Of a stretch of 5,026 nt of DNA, positions 1-5,026 are shown piece after piece. A model generated the notes under the pieces. The model was given only the letters and a program-made list of their open reading frames with translations. It did not search any database and had not been told where the DNA came from. The stretch is taken from the NCBI GenBank assembly GCA_903887975.1, contig CAISSD010000075.1:1-5026 (forward strand). The letters are read 5' to 3'. This stretch comes from an uncultured Legionellaceae bacterium (GTDB taxonomy: Bacteria; Pseudomonadota; Gammaproteobacteria; Legionellales; Legionellaceae). The position numbers and the translations under genes were made by a program. Numbering within the stretch: the first letter of the stretch is position 1; each line of letters opens with the position of its first letter.

Positions 1-26
1 GCATCATGCGTTAAATAACTAGATCT

Positions 27-55
27 TTTCTTTTTCTTTATAACCATACTATAAT
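27..55 (+). promoter_or_regulatory. Putative sigma-70 promoter of brnTA
   Basis: A perfect TATAAT lies at 50-55, about 35 nt upstream of the brnT start codon, so transcription would begin near 62 and give a leader of roughly 29 nt. The matching -35 position (27-32, spacer 17) reads TTTCTT, a poor fit to TTGACA, and there is no extended -10 TG. The -10 box lies inside the palindrome at 41-62, which suggests a weak promoter that is repressed by steric block. Another AT-rich candidate, TATGAT at 71-76, is closer to the gene and cannot be excluded. Confidence 0.5.
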
Positions 56-62
56 ATGGTTA
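41..62. promoter_or_regulatory. Palindromic operator candidate over the brnTA -10 box
   Basis: TAACCATA at 41-48 is the exact reverse complement of TATGGTTA at 55-62. Within the 6-nt centre (CTATAA) the inner pairs 50/53 and 51/52 also match, so only the 49/54 pair breaks a 22-bp dyad. Established knowledge: BrnA-type antitoxins are ribbon-helix-helix DNA-binding dimers, and the BrnTA complex represses its own promoter. A symmetric site covering the -10 box just upstream of the operon is what that model predicts. That BrnA binds here is inference. The AT-rich centre and lack of a T-run make a terminator unlikely. Confidence 0.6.
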
Positions 63-67
63 AATCT

Positions 68-82
68 ATGTATGATATACAT
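68..82. repeat. Small inverted repeat in the brnT leader
   Basis: ATGTAT (68-73) and ATACAT (77-82) are perfect 6-bp inverted arms around a 3-nt centre (GAT). The dyad lies between the likely transcription start and the brnT start codon, where a ribosome binding site would be expected. It could be a secondary operator half, or a weak hairpin lowering toxin translation. In DNA this AT-rich it could also be chance. Confidence 0.3.
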
Positions 83-90
83 TCAAAATA

Positions 91-369
91 ATGAAAGCAC
101 TATTTGAGTGGGATGAAAAAAAAGACGCTGAGAATCGATTAAAACATGGCGTTTCTTTTTTTGAGGCACAACAAGCATTCCTGGATCCAAACCGTCGCAT
201 TGCAGAAGATCTGGATCATAGCTTGAAGGAATTACGATATTACTGCTTTGGTCGAGTTGTTGATGGCATCATGACCGTTCGATTTACTTATAGAGGCCAG
301 AAAATTCGCATCATTGGTGCAGGTTTTTGGCGTAAGGGGAGAAAAATTTATGAAAGCACGAGCAATTAA
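91..369 (+). CDS. brnT: BrnT-family toxin (type II TA ribonuclease)
   Basis: A 92-residue protein matching the BrnT family (PF04365), small RelE-fold ribonucleases that inhibit translation when freed from their antitoxin. Visible family marks are FEWDEKK (5-11), KHGVSF (18-23), an FLDP segment (30-33), DHS (42-44), a basic beta-strand region with VRFTYRGQKIRII (63-75) and a terminal KIYE (85-88). The length is normal for the family. The usual ISAR-like stretch after the RII strand is replaced by GAGFWRKGRK (76-85); I recall this from a BrnT subgroup, so it is probably a natural variant and not decay. ATG at 91 is the only sensible start, and no clear Shine-Dalgarno precedes it, suggesting low toxin translation. 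The gene overlaps brnA by 20 nt, and toxin-first order is typical of brnTA. The call is firm; activity is inferred. Confidence 0.9.
   Translation: MKALFEWDEKKDAENRLKHGVSFFEAQQAFLDPNRRIAEDLDHSLKELRYYCFGRVVDGIMTVRFTYRGQKIRIIGAGFWRKGRKIYESTSN
335..341 (+). promoter_or_regulatory. Ribosome binding site deciding the brnA start
   Basis: AGGGGAG lies 8 nt upstream of the ATG at 350, inside the end of brnT. The same frame stays open up to an ATG at 314, but that start has no comparable site and would add 12 residues not expected in BrnA. This site supports 350 as the start. The contrast with the missing Shine-Dalgarno of brnT fits the usual need to make more antitoxin than toxin. Confidence 0.6.
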
Positions 370-583
370 ATATACCGATGAACCCATTGGTGAAATAAAA
401 ATGATTTCTGATTTTTTACCACCACCAAATCAATTGGTTTTAAAAGAAGAAACCGTTAAAGTAACGCTAGCTTTAACAAAAGAGAGCGTTGATTTTTTTA
501 AACGCATGGCCAAAGACAAACACACCCATTATCAAACCATGATCAGATCATTGCTTGATCAATATACCGAACATTACCGCTAA
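350..583 (+). CDS. brnA: BrnA-family antitoxin (ribbon-helix-helix)
   Basis: A 77-residue partner of BrnT. The N-terminal part carries YTDEPIGEIK (8-17) followed by DFLPPP (21-26), a pattern I recognise from antitoxins paired with this type of BrnT and likely the toxin-contacting region. The C-terminal part (about 36-75) is a CopG/MetJ-like ribbon-helix-helix: a short strand VKVTLAL (36-42), then helix TKESVDFFKRMAKDK (43-57), then YQTMIRSLLDQYTEH (61-75). Dimers of such domains insert the beta-ribbon into the DNA major groove. The expected roles are neutralising BrnT and, with or without it, repressing the operon, probably through the palindrome at 41-62. The start at 350 is chosen for its ribosome binding site and the 20-nt overlap with brnT, which implies translational coupling. 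An upstream in-frame ATG at 314 is judged wrong. Confidence 0.87.
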   Translation: MKARAIKYTDEPIGEIKMISDFLPPPNQLVLKEETVKVTLALTKESVDFFKRMAKDKHTHYQTMIRSLLDQYTEHYR

Positions 584-606
584 TCATTTGTCATGGTCTA
601 ATTCAA
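584..606. other. Convergent intergenic gap, no terminator seen
   Basis: Only 23 nt separate the brnA stop from the stop of the PilX-like gene on the opposite strand. The gap is AT-rich and holds no GC-rich hairpin followed by a T-run on either strand, so transcripts from the two sides may run into each other and form antisense RNA. The nearest dyad, TGATCA at 540-545 and 556-561 within brnA, is a weak 6-bp stem with no T-tract. Confidence 0.5.
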
Positions 607-1113
607 TCAACTCAAAAACCAAGACACCAATCCAGTCTTGATGAACTGAGGTTGTTGCGCACACAACAGTTGCTTGTCACCAAGCGTTGCAATCCGAATC
701 TGAAGCCGCATTTGGGTGTATGCAGACTCAAAATAGGCCATCATCAACCAATGATGGCTCACCCAATTTTTTTGATTACTTTTAATCTGCAAACACGGAA
801 AATCGCCCAAATCAGCATAGACATAATGAATGGTTGCCTCTGGTAACGCCTGAATACAACCACCCCCTGTTGTTGTCTTTTCAAATATTGTTTTTGGATT
901 GCCATCGTTAGTCATACAAGACAACAAGGGACTCATGGCGTTTTTTAAGCCCCATGCCTCAAAGAGACGCTCATCATGCAAACGCTGAAACCAATGCTGA
1001 CTCACTTTTCGATAGTTTAAAACCTCCTGTGTCGAGACCACCAATAACATCGAGATTAACGCGGTAACAACCATCATCAACATCAAGATAAAACCATGTT
1101 GGCGCTTCATCAT
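607..1113 (-). CDS. PilX-like minor pilin of a type IV pilus
   Basis: A 168-residue prepilin-like protein. It opens with a short basic leader, KRQHG (3-7), and a Gly7-Phe8 junction that fits prepilin peptidase, then one long hydrophobic helix (8-28). Mature position 5 is Leu, not the conserved Glu; loss of Glu5 is known in GspK/PilX-type tip subunits. The rest is a globular domain with four cysteines (66, 86, 107, 151), which could form two disulfides after export, and a GGG-Cys loop (83-86). The C-terminal stretch MRLQIRIAT (135-143) and the SWF ending recall PilX proteins, but similarity is thin, so the assignment leans on position: last of a V-W-X set. The start ATG overlaps the stop of the PilW-like gene (ATGA, with a second in-frame ATG directly after), so translation is probably coupled; no separate ribosome binding site is evident. 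It is expected in the inner membrane before assembly, then at the pilus tip. Confidence 0.65.
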   Translation of the reverse strand: MMKRQHGFILMLMMVVTALISMLLVVSTQEVLNYRKVSQHWFQRLHDERLFEAWGLKNAMSPLLSCMTNDGNPKTIFEKTTTGGGCIQALPEATIHYVYADLGDFPCLQIKSNQKNWVSHHWLMMAYFESAYTQMRLQIRIATLGDKQLLCAQQPQFIKTGLVSWFLS

Positions 1114-1739
1114 GTATAAATCTTGGTGGCAAATGAAACCTGATTTTTACCACTGAACACCAAAGTTGATACAATCCATTCCTCCCCCAAGCGATATTCT
1201 GATATGACGTTAAACTTGGTAATCAAGCTCGACAACCGCTCTTGATGCTGCCGGTGTTTCAAATAAAATCCACTAGAGATTGAAAAAACATCGTCTTCTT
1301 CCCAAACACCCACATAAGATGGCTCTTCGTAATGAAAATGCAATACCGGGCTATTCAAAGGATTGGATTTAAAAATTTCCGCATGAAAACAATCAGAAAT
1401 CATCATGCGTTGATTGGATACGGCATCTAAATCCATGTGTCCGGTTATCAAATGATCATTGCGAACTATCACAGCACGAACGGGGCTTCCTGGATGCTCA
1501 TAATCCCAGGTTTGAAGTTTATTGATGTTCATACAAGGGGTAAAACCTGCATTTTTAATATTGCGCTGTAACAATAAATACACCGACTCGACATCCATCA
1601 TGGATGCCACATCGTGTTCAATGTTCATGAAATACCGAATGCATGTTGCATAAAAATGCAGCATGGATAACGCTAAAAGGCTTGCAAGGGCCAAAGAAAT
1701 CCACAACGCCAAAAGACCGAAGCCACGCTGCTTAGTCAA
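1110..1739 (-). CDS. PilW-like minor pilin of a type IV pilus
   Basis: A 209-residue prepilin. The leader TKQRG (2-6) is followed by Gly6-Phe7, the prepilin peptidase site, and a hydrophobic helix (7-30). Mature position 5 is Ala, so the usual Glu5 is missing. The globular part shows PilW hallmarks: LLLQRNIKNAGFTPC (55-69), resembling the family's R-x-x-x-x-AG[YF]-x-x-C segment, and ISDCFHAEIF (114-123), resembling its SDC-x-x-A-x-x-F segment. Cys69 and Cys117 probably form a disulfide. Family role: PilW helps initiate pilus assembly as part of the minor pilin tip complex with PilV and PilX. The start is a TTG at 1739, chosen because it gives a proper basic leader and because a GGAA lies about 7 nt upstream. 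It overlaps the end of the PilV-like gene by 8 nt, and the stop overlaps the start of the PilX-like gene. A type II secretion GspJ is the main alternative. Confidence 0.75.
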   Translation of the reverse strand: MTKQRGFGLLALWISLALASLLALSMLHFYATCIRYFMNIEHDVASMMDVESVYLLLQRNIKNAGFTPCMNINKLQTWDYEHPGSPVRAVIVRNDHLITGHMDLDAVSNQRMMISDCFHAEIFKSNPLNSPVLHFHYEEPSYVGVWEEDDVFSISSGFYLKHRQHQERLSSLITKFNVISEYRLGEEWIVSTLVFSGKNQVSFATKIYT

Positions 1740-1905
1740 CGATTTGTTCCAAAACTTGATTGTTTTGAAGCCAAAACCAATGGTGAATCTGTTGCCACTG
1801 TTTCATCACCAGTAAGAACGTTAAGCCCAAAAAGGCCATAGAAAAAATAACTTCAATGAATGAAAAGCCTTGACTAAGCTCAAAATTAGGGTGATTGGAC
1901 ACCAT
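1732..1905 (-). CDS. Very short PilV/GspI-like prepilin
   Basis: A 57-residue protein with a textbook class III signal. After a 13-residue leader ending SQG, cleavage before Phe14 would leave FSFIEVIFSMAFLGLTFLL, with the conserved Glu at mature position 5 and a full hydrophobic helix up to about residue 34. After that only about 22 residues follow, rich in Trp and Gln, and the gene stops. PilV and GspI proteins normally carry a globular domain and run to roughly 120-180 residues, so this one is either a natural mini-pilin or a truncated remnant. In favour of a real gene: a strong AAGGAG site 6 nt before the ATG, and an 8-nt overlap with the PilW-like gene, typical of coupling. Its place before PilW and PilX matches the V-W-X order. 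Its small size makes it easy to miss in automatic annotation. Confidence 0.75.
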   Translation of the reverse strand: MVSNHPNFELSQGFSFIEVIFSMAFLGLTFLLVMKQWQQIHHWFWLQNNQVLEQIVD

Positions 1906-1911
1906 AAAAAA

Positions 1912-1917
1912 CTCCTT
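1912..1917 (-). promoter_or_regulatory. Strong ribosome binding site of the short prepilin gene
   Basis: On the minus strand AAGGAG is followed by six T and then ATG at 1905. This is the best evidence that the 57-residue frame is translated and that its start is correct. It lies within the 27-nt gap after the 86-residue gene. Confidence 0.7.
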
Positions 1918-1932
1918 GGTTGGACTAAAACT

Positions 1933-2193
1933 TTAGTGTGTTACATGTCTTCGAACCTTATGTGCGTCTCTAGAGCGTTTGATTTCTTTGGATTGTATGT
2001 TTTCTTCCGACTCTAAAGCTTCTGTTCGTAGGTTTTCAGAAGTGGTATTGGTCAATGGAATGGCCAACACTTCTTCATTGGTGGGTGTTGAACCATCAGT
2101 GTCTTGTGCAAATGCATGAGCCATCAAACTTAAAACAAGCCCAATGAAGACAATGAACATCATCATGGGCATAAAAAATTGTCCTTTATTCAT
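1933..2193 (-). CDS. Small exported protein of unknown function
   Basis: I do not recognise this 86-residue protein. It begins with a short n-region carrying one Lys (MNKGQFF), then a hydrophobic stretch (about 8-24) rich in Met, Phe, Val and Leu, and a signal peptidase I-like end, AHAFA, with likely cleavage after Ala29 before QDTDG. The mature part would be about 57 residues: first polar and acidic (31-64, many Thr, Glu and Asn), then strongly basic (69-86, KEIKRSRDAHKVRRHVTH). It has no cysteine and no lipobox. The split charge suggests a disordered periplasmic peptide or an inner-membrane-anchored protein if the signal is not cut. AGGAGG lies 8 nt before its ATG. It starts 17 nt after secF and ends 27 nt before the prepilin genes, so it is very likely cotranscribed with both. 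It lacks the Gly-Phe/Glu5 pattern of a pilin. A role in export or pilus assembly is only suggested by position. Confidence 0.7.
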   Translation of the reverse strand: MNKGQFFMPMMMFIVFIGLVLSLMAHAFAQDTDGSTPTNEEVLAIPLTNTTSENLRTEALESEENIQSKEIKRSRDAHKVRRHVTH

Positions 2194-2201
2194 TCTTCAG
2201 G

Positions 2202-2207
2202 CCTCCT
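2202..2207 (-). promoter_or_regulatory. Consensus ribosome binding site of the 86-residue gene
   Basis: A perfect AGGAGG on the minus strand sits 8 nt before the ATG at 2193, in the 17-nt gap after the secF stop. It fixes the start and supports real expression of this unknown gene. The alternative in-frame Met codons, at residues 8 and 10-12 in the hydrophobic segment, would lose the basic n-region. Confidence 0.7.
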
Positions 2208-2210
2208 AGG

Positions 2211-3128
2211 TTAAGGCTCATCATGCAATGGCTTTCGTTTTGTTGACATAAAATCTTTTTTATCCAAACCCATCACCACAGCCAAACTCCCCGCCACATA
2301 AATCGATGAATAAGTTCCTATAAGAATACCAATAATTAAAGCCAAAGCAAATCCATGGATGGTCGCACCACCATAGACAAACAATGCCAACACCACACAT
2401 AACGTCAATGCAGAGGTCATGATGGTTCTTGACAACGTTTGGTTAATCGAAACATTCATAATGTCCAATGCCGAACGACGACGCAATTTAATAAAATTCT
2501 CACGTACTCTATCGAACACAACAATGGTGTCATTCAACGAATAGCCAATCACCGCCAATAATCCGGCCAATGCTTTTAAATCAAACTCAATACCAAACCA
2601 AGAAAAAATACCCAAAATCAAAACCGGATCATGAATCAACGCCACTGCGGAACTTAAGGCCAACCGGTATTCAAAACGAATTGCTATATAAATCATGGTG
2701 GCCAACAACGATACAAAAACAGCCAATGCACCCTTGGTCGCCAATTCTTTGCCCACTTGAGGCCCAACAAATTCAACCCGTTGTTTGGTTGCATGAGGTA
2801 ATGTTTTCATCATTTGATCAATCAACAGAGATTGATCAACCCCAGTGCGCGGACCAATGCTGATGAGCACATCTTTAGAGGTACCATAACTCACCACCTG
2901 AGCTTCTTTAAACCCCGCTTTGGACAAATCAGCCCTAATGGACACTAAATCGGCAGCGTTTGGATAACTGATTTCAATTTGTGTTCCACCAGTAAAATCC
3001 AATCCCCACTTTAATCCATAAATCGACAAAGCCATGATGGAGCCCAACATAATGACGACAGAAAACAAAGCGCTCCAACGTCTTGCCCCCATGAAATCCA
3101 CGTTCGAATCAGGATTAAAAAATTCCAT
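2211..3128 (-). CDS. secF: Protein translocase subunit SecF
   Basis: A 305-residue, full-length SecF. With SecD (and YajC in many bacteria) it binds the SecYEG channel and uses the proton gradient to pull exported proteins out into the periplasm. Domain order: TM1 (about 19-39); the WGLDFTGGT motif (41-49); the first periplasmic domain, ending in VEFVGPQVGKEL (118-129); then five more membrane helices in the RND-like fold. The HD pair at 166-167 and SLNDTIVVFDR (197-207) are typical. By alignment from memory, Asp200 and Arg234 correspond to E. coli Asp213 and Arg247, with the same 34-residue spacing; these charged residues belong to the proton-relay region. The residue after HD is Pro, where E. 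coli has Val. The ATG at 3128 is preceded by GAGG 5 nt upstream. The gene follows secD by 24 nt, as expected for a secDF operon. Nothing suggests decay. Confidence 0.97.
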   Translation of the reverse strand: MEFFNPDSNVDFMGARRWSALFSVVIMLGSIMALSIYGLKWGLDFTGGTQIEISYPNAADLVSIRADLSKAGFKEAQVVSYGTSKDVLISIGPRTGVDQSLLIDQMMKTLPHATKQRVEFVGPQVGKELATKGALAVFVSLLATMIYIAIRFEYRLALSSAVALIHDPVLILGIFSWFGIEFDLKALAGLLAVIGYSLNDTIVVFDRVRENFIKLRRRSALDIMNVSINQTLSRTIMTSALTLCVVLALFVYGGATIHGFALALIIGILIGTYSSIYVAGSLAVVMGLDKKDFMSTKRKPLHDEP

Positions 3129-3152
3129 CGCAACCTCGTTTTTAAATAAGTC

Positions 3153-5009
3153 CTAAATGCCAATTGACAATTTTTTTACCGCTCTGCCACCATAAATCCA
3201 ATTGACCATGGCACGAGTGTACGTCACACCGGTTAACATCGACGTTAGTAAACCCAAGGACAGTGTGATGGCAAAACCACGTATGGGTCCCGTGCCAATA
3301 GAAAACAACACCACGGCGACAATAAATGTTGTGATGTTGGCATCCATAATGGTTGCAAACGCACGCTCATACCCCGCATAAATGGCATGCTGAATGGATA
3401 TCCCGTGACGTAATTCTTCACGAATCCGCTCATAAATCAACACATTGGCATCCACCGCCATACCCACCGTCAACACAATCCCCGCAATACCTGGCAAGGT
3501 CAGCGTGGCGCCAATGATGGACAAAACAGCGCACAATAAAACCAAATTAAGCAACAATGCAACATCCGCAATCAAGCCAAAAAGACGGTAATAACAAAGC
3601 ATTAAGACCAAAATTAATCCCATGCCCACTTCCAAAGATAAAATTCCTCGTGTAATATTTTCCTGCCCTAAACTCGGTCCTACAGTCCGCTCTTCTACTG
3701 GATAAATGGCTGCTGGCAAAGCACCTGCTCTTAACAACAAGGCCAAGTTGCTCGCTTCTTTGGCATTGACAAGACCTGTAATTTGAAAATTACTACCCAA
3801 TGCATTTTGAATCATGGGCGCACTAATCACGCGCTCTTCTCGATGTGATTCTCGCGTGACTTGACCATGTTGCTCGCGCATCACGGTTTTATTCTCAACA
3901 AACACTATCGCCATGCGTTTACCAATATTTTCACGGGTCGTTTTGGTGAAAAATGATTCACCACCACCACCCAATTGAATGTCTACCGAAGGTGTGGCCG
4001 ATTGTTGATCCAAACTAGATACCGCACTGGTGATGGAATCACCGGAAAGCACCACTTGACGGTAGAGTAAAATCGGTTGTCCATCCAAAAAATACAACTT
4101 GCTGTTCAGTGGTACAGCACCCGTTTTTAATGCCAATTGTGCATCGTTTTGTTGATCCACCAAATGAAATTGTAACGTTGCTGTCCCACCAAGAATGTCT
4201 TTAGCACGTGCAGCATCCTGAATCCCTGGTAAATCTACAGCAATACGCGTGCTGCCTTGTTGCTGTACCACCGCTTCGCCAACACCCAATTCATTCACAC
4301 GATTCCTTAAAATAGCCATGGTTTGATCAATGGTATTTTGTCGCATGCTGTCAAGCTCGGCATCAGTCAATGAAGCGCCAAGCGACATGGTCGTTTTTGA
4401 TGGCGTGAAGGTTAATGACGAAAAATTTTTCTGTAATTCAGTCTGGGCATCATCAACCAGTGCGGCATCCCTAAACCGCAACTCAATGCCTTTATTGGGT
4501 ACAAAACGCACACCAGAATAACGAATGTTTTGTTCCCTTAAATTTTGAGTCATGCTTTTCACCATGCCTTCATAGCGATGCGCAATAACCGCCTCAACAT
4601 CAACATCCAGCAAAAAGTGCACACCACCACGCAAATCCAAACCCTGCTTCATTGGCGCGGCACCTAAAAGACTCAACCATTTGGGGGTTGATGGCACCAA
4701 ATTCAAGGCAATGGTATAAGCACCTCCCAATTCATGGAGTAATAAGTCTTGAGCCGCCAATTGCGCATCTGTGGACTTGAATGACACCTCTAAACCATTT
4801 TCACTGATTTTAAGTCCAGAATAGGCAAGCTTGGCTTCATCGAGTGCCTTTTCCACACGCGCTTTTAGTGCCGACGCATCAGCACCTGAAGGCAGTGAAA
4901 TCTGCACCACTGCCAACTCCGGGTATACATTGGGTATGGCATAAACCAATCCCAAACAGGCGATGGTGATCAAAAGTAAGTTTTTCCAAAGCGGGAATTT
5001 ATTGTTCAT
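3153..5009 (-). CDS. secD: Protein translocase subunit SecD
   Basis: A complete 618-residue SecD, close to the E. coli length (615). TM1 spans about 9-26. A large periplasmic region follows with the GLDLRGG motif (123-129), the P1 domain including NRVNELGVGEAVVQQQG (236-252) and DLPGIQD (259-265), and a head region up to LLLRAGALPA (424-433). The VEERTVGPSLG segment (438-448) leads into five membrane helices. GMAVDANVLIYER (516-528) carries Asp520, which by my alignment matches E. coli Asp519, essential for proton-driven function. DANITTF (556-562) and GPIRGFA (574-580) are family-typical, and the terminal KKLSIGI matches the E. coli ending as I recall it. Known role: with SecF it drives the late, proton-dependent step of Sec export. 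The ATG at 5009 is preceded by a modest GAGAAG. yajC is usually the next gene upstream and would lie outside the window. Confidence 0.97.
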   Translation of the reverse strand: MNNKFPLWKNLLLITIACLGLVYAIPNVYPELAVVQISLPSGADASALKARVEKALDEAKLAYSGLKISENGLEVSFKSTDAQLAAQDLLLHELGGAYTIALNLVPSTPKWLSLLGAAPMKQGLDLRGGVHFLLDVDVEAVIAHRYEGMVKSMTQNLREQNIRYSGVRFVPNKGIELRFRDAALVDDAQTELQKNFSSLTFTPSKTTMSLGASLTDAELDSMRQNTIDQTMAILRNRVNELGVGEAVVQQQGSTRIAVDLPGIQDAARAKDILGGTATLQFHLVDQQNDAQLALKTGAVPLNSKLYFLDGQPILLYRQVVLSGDSITSAVSSLDQQSATPSVDIQLGGGGESFFTKTTRENIGKRMAIVFVENKTVMREQHGQVTRESHREERVISAPMIQNALGSNFQITGLVNAKEASNLALLLRAGALPAAIYPVEERTVGPSLGQENITRGILSLEVGMGLILVLMLCYYRLFGLIADVALLLNLVLLCAVLSIIGATLTLPGIAGIVLTVGMAVDANVLIYERIREELRHGISIQHAIYAGYERAFATIMDANITTFIVAVVLFSIGTGPIRGFAITLSLGLLTSMLTGVTYTRAMVNWIYGGRAVKKLSIGI

Positions 5010-5026
5010 TAATAGCTTCTCAATCC

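Noticed and set aside
1..40. Tail of an upstream gene or RNA at the left edge
   Set aside because: GCATCATGC and the following T-rich stretch hint at a hairpin end, but too little sequence is present to support a gene, tRNA or terminator.
314..349. Upstream in-frame ATG at 314 as the brnA start, giving 89 residues
   Set aside because: The extra 12 residues do not look like BrnA, there is no ribosome binding site before 314, and the ATG at 350 has AGGGGAG at good spacing and gives the family length.
540..561. TGATCA...TGATCA dyad near the end of brnA as a terminator for the minus-strand operon
   Set aside because: The stem is only 6 bp, AT-balanced, has a 10-nt loop and no T-run on either strand, and lies in coding sequence. 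It looks like clustered GATC sites.
652..846. Plus-strand open frame antisense to the PilX-like gene
   Set aside because: It has no ribosome binding site or recognisable protein features and lies wholly opposite a gene with a clear prepilin structure. Similar short frames at 2570-2863 and 4330-4521 (opposite secF and secD), and the alternative minus-strand frames at 974-1174 and 3245-3433, were dismissed on the same grounds.
1110..1905. Short prepilin and PilW-like frames as one gene split by a frameshift
   Set aside because: Each frame has its own complete basic leader, Gly-Phe cleavage site and hydrophobic helix, so they are two prepilins and not halves of one.
607..1905. Type II secretion pseudopilins GspI/GspJ/GspK
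   Set aside because: The order would fit, but the PilW-like Cys motifs (AGF-x-x-C and SDC-x-x-A-x-x-F) favour type IV pilus minor pilins, and no other gsp gene is present. It is not fully excluded.

Overview
The window looks like a piece of a gammaproteobacterial chromosome of moderately low GC. The lineage call rests on the split SecD and SecF, whose lengths, motifs and C-terminus resemble the E. coli proteins, and on PilV/PilW/PilX-type minor pilins of the Pseudomonas kind. A Legionella/Coxiella-like relative would fit, but this is a guess; no rRNA or other phylogenetic marker is present.

Layout. Positions 1-90 are a short regulatory region. It holds a near-perfect 22-bp palindrome with a TATAAT -10 element inside it, then a second, smaller dyad. 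Positions 91-583 (+ strand) hold a two-gene type II toxin-antitoxin operon of the BrnT/BrnA type, toxin first, with the genes overlapping by 20 nt. A 23-bp gap then separates brnA from a convergent cluster. Everything from 607 to 5009 is on the minus strand and reads in the order secD, secF, an 86-residue exported protein of unknown function, a 57-residue PilV-like prepilin, a PilW-like minor pilin and a PilX-like minor pilin. Gaps in this cluster are 24, 17 and 27 nt, followed by overlaps of 8 and 3-4 nt, so all six genes could be one transcript. Its promoter, and probably yajC, lie beyond the right edge.

How the genes work together. SecD and SecF form the membrane complex that uses the proton gradient to help finish Sec-dependent export. 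The three prepilins carry N-terminal class III (prepilin peptidase) signals and would themselves enter the inner membrane before being built into a type IV pilus, probably as its initiating tip complex. The order V-W-X matches the tip-subunit order of known minor pilin operons. Linking these subunits to secDF puts export machinery and envelope-assembly cargo together, although a functional link is only inferred.

The most notable points are the very short PilV-like gene, which has a textbook signal but no globular domain; the loss of the conserved Glu5 in the other two pilins; the unknown exported protein between secF and the pilins; and the palindrome over the brnTA -10 box, which is a strong candidate for the autoregulatory operator.
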